Below, in pieces: positions 1 to 7,425 of a DNA stretch of 18,065 bases. The first letter of the stretch is position 1, and the number at the start of each line of letters is the position of its first letter. Location of the stretch: contig CAZQBV010000060.1 in assembly GCA_964592125.1 (NCBI GenBank), positions 1 to 18,065 of the forward strand. Direction: 5' to 3'. A program made the translations under genes and the position numbers. The notes below the pieces were generated by a model that searched no databases, was not told where the DNA came from, and was given only the letters and a program-made list of their open reading frames with translations. This DNA comes from UBA5399 sp964592125. Its GTDB lineage: Bacteria > Bacillota > Clostridia > Christensenellales > Christensenellaceae.

Positions 1-13
1 GTGCCTATGGCAC
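1..13. repeat. Short perfect inverted repeat at left edge
   Basis: GTGCC TAT GGCAC is a 5-bp perfect inverted repeat with a 3-base loop. It lies next to the larger palindrome at 15-41, downstream of the recA terminator. It is cut off from its context by the window edge. It could be part of a terminator or a repeat element continuing to the left, or it could be chance. Confidence 0.35.
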
Positions 14-14
14 G

Positions 15-41
15 GATTAAAAACGTATAACGTTTTTAATC
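15..41. repeat. 12-bp perfect AT-rich inverted repeat
   Basis: Arms GATTAAAAACGT (15-26) and ACGTTTTTAATC (30-41) are perfectly complementary around a 3-base loop ATA. The element lies in the gene-free stretch beyond the recA terminator. Each arm holds a run of five A or T, so it could act as a weak bidirectional terminator for a gene entering from the left, or as a backup terminator for recA. The stem has only three G-C pairs, so it would be much less stable than the hairpin at 64-94. Function is inferred only. Confidence 0.5.
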
Positions 42-61
42 AAGAATTGGTATAAGTACAG

Positions 62-94
62 AAAAAAGAGGCCTTCCTGTCGAATGCCCCTTTT
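62..94 (-). terminator. Intrinsic terminator of the ftsK-rimO-pgsA-recA unit
   Basis: Read on the minus strand, AAAAGGGGC pairs with GCCTCTTTT (one G-U pair). After an A/G mismatch the inner bases TTC and GAA pair across the loop GACAG. The stem runs straight into T6 (plus-strand A run at 62-67). It begins 22 bases after the recA stop codon. This is a textbook rho-independent terminator and marks the end of the transcription unit. Confidence 0.85.
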
Positions 95-116
95 GCAGTG
101 TATTCGTATGGCTATT

Positions 117-1175
117 CTATTCTATGGGTGCTTCCAGTTTTTCTTCTTCCACAATCACCGCTTCGTCCAAAGCATACTCTCCAACTTTATATTCTTTCAA
201 TATTGCCTGTTGTATTTCTTCCAACACTTCCACATTGTCTTCCAAATATTTGCGTGCATTGTCTCTGCCTTGGCCTATATGTTCCCCCTTGTACGAGAAC
301 CACGAACCAGATTTCGTTACAATATTCAGTTGGGTTCCCATATTCAATATACTGGCCGTTTTGCTAATGCCTTCGCCATAATATATTTCCACTTCGGCAT
401 TTTTAAATGGCGGTGCCACCTTGTTTTTTACTACCTTAATTTTTGTTTGGTTGCCCACCACCTGATCGCCCACCTTTATTTGGCCGGTACGGCGAATATC
501 CAATCGAATGGTAGCGTAAAACTTCAGCGCCCTACCGCCAGAGGTTGTTTCCGGGCTGCCAAACATCACGCCTACTTTTTCTCGCAACTGGTTTATAAAC
601 ACTGCAATGGTGCCTGTTTTATTTATCACTCCCGCCAATTTGCGTAGCGCCTTGCTCATCAGTCGCGCTTGCAGCCCCACTTGAGAATCTCCCATCAGGC
701 CATCTATTTCAGCCTTGGGTACCAATGCCGCAACAGAGTCTATTACTATAATATCCAAAGCGCCGCTACTTACCAATGCCTCCACAATTTCCAACGCTTC
801 TTCACCAGTACCCGGTTGGGAAACATACAGGTTGTCTATATCCACACCCAAAGCCTTTGCATAGGTAGGATCCAGTGCATGCTCCACATCTACAAATGCC
901 GCCGCACCACCCAGCTTTTGCGCTTCAGCAATCATATGCAGTGCCAAAGTGGTTTTACCGGAAGATTCAGGGCCATATATTTCTATTATCCTTCCCCGGG
1001 GTATCCCCCCCACGCCCAATGCAATATCCAGCTCCAAGCAACCTGTCGAAATGGTCGATATTTCCAAGTTCTTCACAGCCTCGCCCAGCTTCATCACCGC
1101 GCCCTTACCATATTTTTTATCAATTTGCGCAAGCGCATTTTCAAGTGCCTTTACTTTTGCAGGTTCTTTTTCCAT
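117..1175 (-). CDS. recA: Recombinase RecA
   Basis: RecA forms ATP-dependent filaments on single-stranded DNA for homologous pairing and strand exchange, and stimulates LexA self-cleavage in the SOS response. From the chosen start the protein is 352 residues, normal for the family. Visible motifs are Walker A GPESSGKT (about 68-75), the catalytic glutamate in VDVEHALDP (about 98), Walker B IIVIDSVAAL (142-151), the DNA-binding loop regions around EIDGLMGDSQVG and FINQLREKVGVMFGSPE, and an acidic C-terminal tail. No intein or intron interrupts it. An ATG ten codons upstream (1205) overlaps the pgsA stop. I prefer 1175 because AAAGGA stands 7 bases before it and the N-terminus MEKEPAKVKALENAL matches family starts. 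It is the last gene before the terminator. Confidence 0.97.
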   Translation of the reverse strand: MEKEPAKVKALENALAQIDKKYGKGAVMKLGEAVKNLEISTISTGCLELDIALGVGGIPRGRIIEIYGPESSGKTTLALHMIAEAQKLGGAAAFVDVEHALDPTYAKALGVDIDNLYVSQPGTGEEALEIVEALVSSGALDIIVIDSVAALVPKAEIDGLMGDSQVGLQARLMSKALRKLAGVINKTGTIAVFINQLREKVGVMFGSPETTSGGRALKFYATIRLDIRRTGQIKVGDQVVGNQTKIKVVKNKVAPPFKNAEVEIYYGEGISKTASILNMGTQLNIVTKSGSWFSYKGEHIGQGRDNARKYLEDNVEVLEEIQQAILKEYKVGEYALDEAVIVEEEKLEAPIE

Positions 1176-1182
1176 ACTCTTT

Positions 1183-1188
1183 TCCTTT
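1183..1188 (-). promoter_or_regulatory. Ribosome binding site deciding the recA start
   Basis: AAAGGA on the minus strand lies 7 bases before the ATG at 1175, inside the short gap after the pgsA stop. The alternative ATG at 1205 has only GGTGG directly abutting it, so this site favours the shorter RecA. Confidence 0.6.
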
Positions 1189-1197
1189 CCCGCCACT

Positions 1198-1743
1198 TCA
1201 ATCATCCACCAGCAGCTTTGCGTTTTTCACAAAATATTCTATGCAGGAGTATATGGAAAGTGCCACACTTATCCATATCAATATCAGCCCAATGTCTACA
1301 GACAATGCTGTAAAAGGCCAGTCATTCAAGAACAACAATATAATTGCTATAAACTGCACCACGGTCTTCAGCTTTCCCGATTTATCTGCAGCAATCACCA
1401 CACCACGTGCCGCAGCAGAAGAGCGTAGCCCTCCTATAATCAGTTCTCTTGAAACCAATACCAACACAATCACTAGGCCAATTTTACCCCAGTCCATCAA
1501 AATCAGCAGTGCCGCCAATACCAATAGCTTATCCGCAACCGGATCCCACAATTTCCCAAAGTTAGACACCTGGTTGTTTTTGCGAGCTAGGTAGCCATCT
1601 AGCCAATCTGTAATTGCCGCTGCTATAAACACTATAGCAGACCATATGTTCCAATTCGGTATACTCAACATATAAAACAATACAAAAAACGGAATTAATA
1701 CAATTCGCAAAAGTGTCAGTACATTAGGCGCATTCCATTTCAT
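1198..1743 (-). CDS. pgsA: CDP-diacylglycerol--glycerol-3-phosphate 3-phosphatidyltransferase
   Basis: This membrane enzyme makes phosphatidylglycerol phosphate from CDP-diacylglycerol and glycerol-3-phosphate, the committed step to phosphatidylglycerol and cardiolipin. The 181 residues are mostly hydrophobic membrane segments. The CDP-alcohol phosphotransferase signature D-x2-DG-x2-AR-x8-G-x3-D-x3-D is complete: D46, D49-G50, A53-R54, G63, D67, D71. The start ATG lies 3 bases after the rimO stop, so the two are probably translationally coupled. The order rimO-pgsA-recA is typical of Firmicutes, where cinA often sits between pgsA and recA. Here it does not. The family signature alone cannot exclude a related CDP-alcohol transferase, but size and neighbours fit PgsA. 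Confidence 0.94.
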   Translation of the reverse strand: MKWNAPNVLTLLRIVLIPFFVLFYMLSIPNWNIWSAIVFIAAAITDWLDGYLARKNNQVSNFGKLWDPVADKLLVLAALLILMDWGKIGLVIVLVLVSRELIIGGLRSSAAARGVVIAADKSGKLKTVVQFIAIILLFLNDWPFTALSVDIGLILIWISVALSIYSCIEYFVKNAKLLVDD

Positions 1744-1746
1744 AGC

Positions 1747-3090
1747 TCATTCACTCTCTTTGTCTTCCACAGCATCGCCCACACAATCATAGTTGTAGGC
1801 ATCTGTAATTTTCACTCTATAATATTTTCCGCGTTCCAGTGGCGTTTCCGAATTGATAAATATTTTCCCATCCACTTCCGGCGCCTGCGCATAGGAGCGA
1901 CCATAAGGGCGGCCACTGTAATCGTCGTGTCCTTCCACCAAAACATCGTAAACATTTCCAATCCTGCTTCTGTTTTTAGAAAGCGACATAGGCGCCTGCA
2001 TGTTCAGTACCGCATCCCTGCGAAACTCCATTTCATTCTCGTCCACTTGCTCTTCTAGTTCCCCGGCAGGGGTACCTTCCTCACAAGAATAAGTAAATAC
2101 ACCCATATGGTCAAAGCTTAGTTCCTTCATATGCCTGGTCAGCACGGCTATATTGGAACGTGTTTCTCCCGGGAATCCCACAATTAAGGTGGTACGAATC
2201 ACAAACTCTGGCGAGGCCTTGCGAATGCGTTCCACAGCATCCGTTGTAATCTCAATTAAATTTCTTCGGTTCATGGCTTTTAGGATATCATCGTCCAAAT
2301 GCTGCACCGGTATATCTAAATACTTTACAATGTTGTCGTGCTTCACCATCACCGAAAGCAATTCATCTGAAATAGCATCTGGGTAACTATACAGCACCCT
2401 CAACCATCGCACTCCTTCTATCTGCGCTGCCTTGTCCATCAGCTCAGGCAGGCTGGGTTTTCCATAAATATCGTTTCCATAGTTCGTTGTGTCCTGCGCC
2501 ACTAAAATAATTTCAGAGTAACCTTGGCTTGCCAATCCTTTTATTTCCTCTAAAATACTTTCCATGGTACGGCTTTGGTACGATCCACGAATTTGTGGAA
2601 TCACGCAGTAGTTGCAGTTGTTGTCACAGCCCTCTGCAATTTTTACATACGCAGTTGGCTTTTGTGTGGTAATCACACGTTTTTCAAAATCTTGCGATAC
2701 ATCTATTTCTGCGTAGTTGTTCAGTTTTTCGCCCTGCAACACATCCCTAACAGCTTTTTTAATATCTTTATGTGCCGCCACGCCCAAAAAGCAATCCACA
2801 CGGGGCAGCAGTTTTTTCAATTCTTCCTGATACCGCTGCGGCAAACATCCTGTCACAATAATGCCCTTCAAGTGGCCGAATTTTTTTTGTTGTTCTGCCT
2901 CCAGCACTGTGTTTATAGATTCTTCCTTTGCATCATTTACAAATGCACAGGTGTTAATCAATGCAATATCCGCTTCATTCATGTCCTGCACAAACTCGAA
3001 GCCATCCTCTGCCAATAGTCCCAGCATCACTTCTGTATCCACACGGTTTTTAGAGCATCCCAATGAGATAACACCAATTTTAACAGCCAT
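1747..3090 (-). CDS. rimO: Ribosomal protein S12 methylthiotransferase RimO
   Basis: This radical-SAM enzyme adds a methylthio group to a conserved aspartate of ribosomal protein S12. The 447-residue protein has the N-terminal UPF0004 domain with its three cluster-binding cysteines (C12 in LGCSKNRVDTE, C48 in NTCAF, C82 in TGCLP). The radical-SAM motif CxxxCxxC follows at C155, C159 and C162 within GCDNNCNYC, and a C-terminal TRAM-type segment ends the protein. LGCSKNRVDTE and the IRGSYQSR stretch favour RimO over the tRNA enzymes MiaB and MtaB. A TTG 11 codons upstream (3123) could also open the frame. ATG 3090 is chosen because GGAGA stands 7 bases before it. It lies 45 bases after ftsK with no terminator between. 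Confidence 0.95.
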   Translation of the reverse strand: MAVKIGVISLGCSKNRVDTEVMLGLLAEDGFEFVQDMNEADIALINTCAFVNDAKEESINTVLEAEQQKKFGHLKGIIVTGCLPQRYQEELKKLLPRVDCFLGVAAHKDIKKAVRDVLQGEKLNNYAEIDVSQDFEKRVITTQKPTAYVKIAEGCDNNCNYCVIPQIRGSYQSRTMESILEEIKGLASQGYSEIILVAQDTTNYGNDIYGKPSLPELMDKAAQIEGVRWLRVLYSYPDAISDELLSVMVKHDNIVKYLDIPVQHLDDDILKAMNRRNLIEITTDAVERIRKASPEFVIRTTLIVGFPGETRSNIAVLTRHMKELSFDHMGVFTYSCEEGTPAGELEEQVDENEMEFRRDAVLNMQAPMSLSKNRSRIGNVYDVLVEGHDDYSGRPYGRSYAQAPEVDGKIFINSETPLERGKYYRVKITDAYNYDCVGDAVEDKESE

Positions 3091-3097
3091 AACACAC

Positions 3098-3102
3098 TCT
3101 CC
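3098..3102 (-). promoter_or_regulatory. Ribosome binding site deciding the rimO start
   Basis: GGAGA on the minus strand lies 7 bases before ATG 3090. The longer frame from TTG 3123 has no comparable site, so the shorter protein beginning MAVKIGVISLG is preferred. Confidence 0.6.
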
Positions 3103-3135
3103 ATCTATAAAAAATCTTTTCAAGAAATCTACTTG

Positions 3136-5538
3136 CTATTCTTCTTCTTCTCCATTTTCTTCGTTTTGCATGGAGTGAAAGGTTTCCCTGCTTATCAGCA
3201 CCTGTCGCGGCTTGCTTCCATCCGCAGGGGTTACAATGTTGTTCTCCTCCAGCTGGTCTATCAGCCGTGCAGCACGTGCATAGCCTATTCTCAGCCGTCT
3301 TTGCAGCATAGAGGTCGAAGCCTGTTCATACTCCACCACCAGCTCAATTGCCTTCATAAACAGTTCGTCTTTTTCCGCTTGTCCGGCTATCACCTCTGCC
3401 GATTCCTTTGCAATGCCTTCCAGCACACGGGCATCATATTCCGCCTCTGTACGCTCCTTCAGGAAATTTGTAACCGCTTCCACTTCCTTATCCGAAATAA
3501 AGCATCCCTGCAAACGCACCGGTTTGGGAAGGCCGGTGGGGTAAAACAGCATATCCCCTTGCCCTACCAGTTTCTCTGCTCCCTGCATATCCAGTATCGT
3601 TCGGGAATCTATCTGTGAAGAAACAGCAAACGCAATTCGCGATGGTATATTGGCCTTTATTATGCCTGTAATAACATCTACCGATGGACGCTGTGTGGCA
3701 ATTACCAAGTGAATTCCAGATGCACGCCCCAGCTGTGCAATGCGGCAAATGGCGTCCTCCACCTCTCCGGGGGCTACCATCATCAGGTCAGCCAGCTCGT
3801 CCACAATCACCAATATTTGTGGCAGCTTTTCCTCACCTTCCGCCATAATAATTCTGTTGTAAGAGGCAAGTTCTTTTGCGCCTTTTTTTGCAAACATACG
3901 GTAGCGCATTGTCATTTCATTCACTGCCCAATTAATTGCCGAGGACGCTTTTTTGGGCTCTGTTACCACGGGTATTAGCAAATGCGGTATGTCGTTATAT
4001 GCATTCAGCTCCACCACCTTGGGGTCTATCATAATCATGCGTACATCCTCGGGTGACGAATGGTATAATATACTTATAATCAGCGAGTTTATGCACACGC
4101 TTTTGCCCGCGCCTGTTGCACCCGCAATTAATACGTGTGGCATTTTAGATATATCTGCATATACGTTGGCACCTGCTATATCTTTGCCCAGTCCAAATGC
4201 AATGGGGCTTTTCAGGTTGCGAAATTCTTCCGTTGCCAAAAGCTCGCGCAGCCCCACAAATGCACGTTTGCTATTGGGAATTTCTATGCCCACCACAGGT
4301 TTTCCGGGCACGGGTGCTTCTATACGAACATCCCTTGCAGAAAGATTCATTGCAATATCATCCGCTAGGTTCACTATTTTACTTACTTTCACGCCGGGCG
4401 CGGGTTGCACCTCGTAGCGTGTTACCACCGGCCCATGGCTTACATTCACCACTTTGGCATTCACATTAAAGCTAGCCAAGGTACTTTCCAGTATTTCCAC
4501 ATTCTTTCGCAAATCCGCAGCAGAGCTTTTAGAGCTTTTTTGCGGTGCGGAAAGCAAATTAAGTGGCGGTTTTACGTATGGCTTCTTTGCCGTTTTTTCT
4601 TTTGCCATGCTAACTGGCACTGGCATTGTGTTCATAGAAATTTTTGTTTGCTGCACCGGTGGCACAGCCGTCTGTTCGGATAAGTCTATTTTTCTTCTGC
4701 TACGCTGCTCGGGTTTTATATCATCATTAAATTCAATATCTGTATCTGCAAATACTTCGCGGTAAGGTTCCGGGTCGTAGTCCATCATCAGCTCTTGCTC
4801 TTGTTCGTCCTCTTTTTGGTTCATCTCTTCAATTTTATGGCTCACAGATTCATCAAAGGATTTGATTTTCAAGTCAAACTGATTATCCTTTTCCCGTTGC
4901 ACCTGTTCATGCTCTTCCATTTCTAGGTTTTCAATAAACAATCTTCGTTGCTCGCGCTTTTCTTCTGCACGGTTGCGGTAGCCATCATAGCTTGTTTTTA
5001 CCACATTGCCTATGCCTTGGCTCAATTGTTTAATAGAAAGATTGGTTAGGGATATCATGCAGGCCAATATTCCCACAATACACACAATATAGCTTCCCGC
5101 AATGCGCAGGAAACGATACGTCCAGTACGTCAGCAAGGAACCAATGGCACCACCGCCAGCCTGATCCAGCTTGCCAATGTTAAAAGAGCTGGCAATAAAC
5201 TCATTCCATTTGCTGCTATCCCCATAGGCTGCTTCTGTTACGCTAATATGAACCAAGGAAAACACAAAAAAGATGGTAAGTACCATCAAAATAAGTTTGC
5301 TTCTATTAACCGTTTTTTTGCGTGCCGCAATGGTTAGCACGCCAACAACCCCCAACAAAAGGGGTACAATAAACCCCAACATACCGCACATGCCAAAAAT
5401 AGCATCCTTAATCAGGTTGCCAAACATACTGTCTATATTGAAATAAACAGTAATCGCCGCAAAGGCCGCTAGGCCAATTACAACGATCCCTATTATCTCA
5501 TTTCTTTTGCTTTCCGTCTTTTTCTTTTTACGCGCCAT
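3136..5538 (-). CDS. ftsK: DNA translocase FtsK/SpoIIIE
   Basis: This membrane-anchored hexameric ATPase pumps double-stranded DNA through the division or sporulation septum. From the chosen start it has 800 residues, close to Bacillus SpoIIIE. A basic N-terminus (MARKKKK) precedes about four hydrophobic membrane segments (roughly 15-35, 45-72, 82-102, 143-166). A charged, low-complexity linker covers about 180-340. The motor domain has Walker A GATGAGKS (473-480) and Walker B ILVIVDELADL (about 575-585). The C-terminal gamma winged-helix domain (about 725-785) recognises orienting DNA sequences. The frame could open 29 codons earlier (5625), but that extension crosses the promoter at 5573-5601, and AGAGGT lies just before ATG 5538. 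Sequence alone does not separate a division FtsK from a sporulation SpoIIIE role. Confidence 0.95.
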   Translation of the reverse strand: MARKKKKTESKRNEIIGIVVIGLAAFAAITVYFNIDSMFGNLIKDAIFGMCGMLGFIVPLLLGVVGVLTIAARKKTVNRSKLILMVLTIFFVFSLVHISVTEAAYGDSSKWNEFIASSFNIGKLDQAGGGAIGSLLTYWTYRFLRIAGSYIVCIVGILACMISLTNLSIKQLSQGIGNVVKTSYDGYRNRAEEKREQRRLFIENLEMEEHEQVQREKDNQFDLKIKSFDESVSHKIEEMNQKEDEQEQELMMDYDPEPYREVFADTDIEFNDDIKPEQRSRRKIDLSEQTAVPPVQQTKISMNTMPVPVSMAKEKTAKKPYVKPPLNLLSAPQKSSKSSAADLRKNVEILESTLASFNVNAKVVNVSHGPVVTRYEVQPAPGVKVSKIVNLADDIAMNLSARDVRIEAPVPGKPVVGIEIPNSKRAFVGLRELLATEEFRNLKSPIAFGLGKDIAGANVYADISKMPHVLIAGATGAGKSVCINSLIISILYHSSPEDVRMIMIDPKVVELNAYNDIPHLLIPVVTEPKKASSAINWAVNEMTMRYRMFAKKGAKELASYNRIIMAEGEEKLPQILVIVDELADLMMVAPGEVEDAICRIAQLGRASGIHLVIATQRPSVDVITGIIKANIPSRIAFAVSSQIDSRTILDMQGAEKLVGQGDMLFYPTGLPKPVRLQGCFISDKEVEAVTNFLKERTEAEYDARVLEGIAKESAEVIAGQAEKDELFMKAIELVVEYEQASTSMLQRRLRIGYARAARLIDQLEENNIVTPADGSKPRQVLISRETFHSMQNEENGEEEE

Positions 5539-5542
5539 ATAT

Positions 5543-5548
5543 ACCTCT
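5543..5548 (-). promoter_or_regulatory. Ribosome binding site deciding the ftsK start
   Basis: AGAGGT on the minus strand lies 4 bases before ATG 5538. The upstream start at 5625 would place the coding region across a near-consensus promoter, so this site supports the shorter protein. Confidence 0.55.
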
Positions 5549-5572
5549 GGCAATCCAAGAATCACCAAATAT

Positions 5573-5588
5573 AGTATAGCACTATACT
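5573..5588. promoter_or_regulatory. Palindrome over the ftsK -10, candidate operator
   Basis: AGTATAG (5573-5579) and CTATACT (5582-5588) form a 7-bp perfect inverted repeat with a 2-base centre. It overlaps the TATACT -10 and the downstream end of the promoter spacer. A third copy of the half-site lies at 5629-5635. A dimeric repressor bound here would occlude RNA polymerase. The regulator is unknown and I do not recognise this as a LexA-type box. Part of the symmetry could be a by-product of the -10 sequence. Confidence 0.4.
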
Positions 5589-5601
5589 CCCCGCTTTTCA
5601 A
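5573..5601 (-). promoter_or_regulatory. Sigma-A-type promoter for ftsK-rimO-pgsA-recA
   Basis: On the minus strand TTGAAA (5601-5596) is followed by a 17-base spacer and TATACT (5578-5573). Both hexamers are one base from consensus and the spacing is ideal. Transcription would start near 5566, about 28 bases before the ftsK ATG. It lies in the 179-base gap between the MazG-like gene and ftsK, where a new transcription unit is expected. The -10 and the end of the spacer are covered by a palindrome, listed separately. Confidence 0.7.
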
Positions 5602-5635
5602 ACACCATTCGCATGACTTTGGCAACGGAGTATAG
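5582..5635. repeat. 9-bp inverted repeat pair upstream of ftsK
   Basis: CTATACTCC at 5582-5590 is perfectly complementary to GGAGTATAG at 5627-5635, 36 bases apart. The left arm shares its bases with one half of the palindrome at 5573-5588. In RNA from upstream readthrough, the middle copy could pair either with the far arm (9 bp) or with the near one (7 bp). As DNA it could be a pair of operator half-sites with about 46-base spacing. Confidence 0.45.
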
Positions 5636-5717
5636 CCCTACTATTCTATGTATATCCTAATGCCACAAATGCCCGATTTCGCTGCAATGTGTGCCATCGG
5701 CTACACCATCTTCTATT

Positions 5718-6089
5718 TTATTTTCCGTCTCTTTGTTCCAGTTCGTAGCCCTTTTTTTCGGACAAACCATACTGTCGGTTAAAATTTTCTTTGTTTTTAT
5801 CTATGTAGCGCTCGAAAAGTTCTTTGCCATCCATGCCAGTTTTTATGCACATACTCACAAAAAAATGCAGTATGTCCACCAGCTCTCCTTTTACAGCATC
5901 TACATCCGTTTCTTTTTTATTCTTCCACCACTTAAACTGCACTTCCTCAATCAGCTCTGCCAATTCAGACATCATTGCAAGCGTTTCTTTTTCGATCCAC
6001 TCTTCCATAGAATACTGTAGGCCACGCTTTTCTATAATTTCGGAATCAAATTTATTTTGGTATTCAAATATGGTATCTAGCTTATCCAT
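5718..6089 (-). CDS. MazG/dUTPase_2-like nucleotide pyrophosphohydrolase
   Basis: This is a 123-residue all-helical protein that looks like the all-alpha NTP pyrophosphatase superfamily (MazG, dimeric dUTPase). These enzymes hydrolyse nucleoside triphosphates, often dUTP or damaged nucleotides, to monophosphate and pyrophosphate. The metal-binding pattern ExxE...ExxD is visible: E42-x2-E45 followed by E69-x2-D72 in GELVDILHF. The FKWW stretch and the LVDILHFFVS helix resemble the dUTPase_2 group more than classical MazG. The start ATG lies inside the last codons of the M16 peptidase gene (8-base overlap), so translation is probably coupled. A GAGGG lies about 10 bases upstream. The substrate cannot be fixed from sequence. 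Confidence 0.75.
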   Translation of the reverse strand: MDKLDTIFEYQNKFDSEIIEKRGLQYSMEEWIEKETLAMMSELAELIEEVQFKWWKNKKETDVDAVKGELVDILHFFVSMCIKTGMDGKELFERYIDKNKENFNRQYGLSEKKGYELEQRDGK

Positions 6090-7353
6090 TGGTAACAGCC
6101 CTCAGTGCATTTTTATCTCCCAGCTTTCCCACATAGGTTGCCGTAATCTGCTCTGGCTTTATCACCTCGTCTATGACCTGCTGCACATCATCCATTGTCA
6201 CATCACACACCATCTGAATGATCTCTTCATCCGAGTAAACCCGGTCTGCCATTAGCATAGACTTCCCAATCGCATTCATTTTTGCAGAAGTGCTTTCCAA
6301 AGACAATATCAGGCTACCCTTCAACTGTTCCTTACTTTGCAAAAATTCTTCATTGGTAATGCCCTTGTTTTTAATCCGCACCAGTTCTTCCACCATCAGT
6401 TTCGAAACACTTTGGGCATTTTGCGCCATAGTGCCAGCATACAGCGAATACATCCCTGTATCGCTATACATCACAGGGTGAGAATACACCGCATAGGCCA
6501 TACCCATTTCCTCACGAATTTTTTGGAACAAGCGAGAGCTCATAGAGCCGCCTATCACATTGTTCAATACATACATAGGGTAACGCATGTCGCTTTTCAT
6601 GCTGTAGCTTGGCATTGCCATGCAAATATGCACCTGTTCTATATCTTTTTCTAGTGTATCAAAGCCTTTCACCGCACGAAAGCCGCTACAATCCACTTTG
6701 TCTGGTGCCATCGTTTTGGAGTGGTGCACTTTCATGTATTTGTTCAGAATATCCTCCAGCTTATGTTCGTCAAAGTTCCCCGCAACAGAAATAATAATAT
6801 TTTCTGCTGTATAATGCCTTGATAAATATGACTGCAAGTCATCCCGCGAAAACCCTTTTATGTTTTCTGGCGGACCCAGTATGGTTTTGTCCAGCGCACA
6901 CCCCTTAAAGAATGTGCTGGCAATCAAATCCATAGCCAAGTCTTCCGGGTCATCGTTGTTCATAGCAATCTCTTCTAAAACAACGCCCTTTTCCTTTTCC
7001 AGTTCCACCGCATCCAGCGTGGCGTTACAAAAAAGGTCTGCCAAAATTTCTACACCCTGCTCTAGCTTTTCATCTATTGTCTTTATGTAATAGCATGTCA
7101 GCTCCTTGGAAGTAAAGGCGTTAATTTGCCCACCAATGTTGTCCACATCTATTGCTATTTGTTTTGCCGATCGTTTGTTCGTTCCTTTAAACAGCATATG
7201 CTCTATAAAGTGGGATATCCCATTCTCGGCAGGGCTTTCCGTTATGGAACCCGCCCGCACCCAAATGCCCACAGTAACGGAGTGAAAATTCGGTAGTTTT
7301 TCTGCTATTAAAGTTATATTACTAGCCAGTTTTTCTTTTATAAAAACATCCAT
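6082..7353 (-). CDS. M16 family zinc metallopeptidase (pitrilysin/YmxG-like)
   Basis: This 423-residue protein belongs to the M16B peptidase family (mitochondrial processing peptidase/YmxG type). The inverted zinc motif HxxEH is intact (H48, E51, H52 in SHFIEH). The distal zinc ligand glutamate follows about 75 residues later in VLEEIAM (E128), so it should be catalytically competent. A second, inactive M16 half is expected in the C-terminal part. No signal peptide is visible, so it is probably cytoplasmic. A gene of this type downstream of pnp is common in Firmicutes, and its substrate is poorly defined. AGAGGG stands 6 bases before ATG 7353. It overlaps the next gene by 8 bases. Confidence 0.9.
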   Translation of the reverse strand: MDVFIKEKLASNITLIAEKLPNFHSVTVGIWVRAGSITESPAENGISHFIEHMLFKGTNKRSAKQIAIDVDNIGGQINAFTSKELTCYYIKTIDEKLEQGVEILADLFCNATLDAVELEKEKGVVLEEIAMNNDDPEDLAMDLIASTFFKGCALDKTILGPPENIKGFSRDDLQSYLSRHYTAENIIISVAGNFDEHKLEDILNKYMKVHHSKTMAPDKVDCSGFRAVKGFDTLEKDIEQVHICMAMPSYSMKSDMRYPMYVLNNVIGGSMSSRLFQKIREEMGMAYAVYSHPVMYSDTGMYSLYAGTMAQNAQSVSKLMVEELVRIKNKGITNEEFLQSKEQLKGSLILSLESTSAKMNAIGKSMLMADRVYSDEEIIQMVCDVTMDDVQQVIDEVIKPEQITATYVGKLGDKNALRAVTNG

Positions 7354-7375
7354 TTTCTGCCCTCTTTCTGAAAGA

Positions 7376-7404
7376 AAGCCGGTAAAGCATCTCTCTACCG
7401 GCTT
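7376..7404 (-). terminator. Hairpin after pnp, possible weak terminator or attenuator
   Basis: AAGCCGGTA and TACCGGCTT form a 9-bp perfect stem with an 11-base loop, 21 bases after the pnp stop. The following sequence on the minus strand is TCTTTCAGAAAG, a broken T tract, so termination would be partial. It may instead protect the 3' end of the rpsO-pnp message. No convincing promoter is visible between it and the M16 peptidase gene, so readthrough is probably needed. Confidence 0.6.
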
Positions 7405-7425
7405 ACTCTCTATACTGTCTTGCTA

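Noticed and set aside
1215..1260. Possible recA promoter inside the end of pgsA (TAGAAT as -10)
   Set aside because: No acceptable -35 is found at 16-18 bases upstream, so the hexamer alone is not enough.
1640..1651. GACCATATGTTC inside pgsA, one base from the GAACnnnnGTTC SOS box
   Set aside because: It lies inside coding sequence about 465 bases upstream of the recA start, has a mismatch in one half-site, and no promoter is visible beside it. Chance is the simpler explanation.
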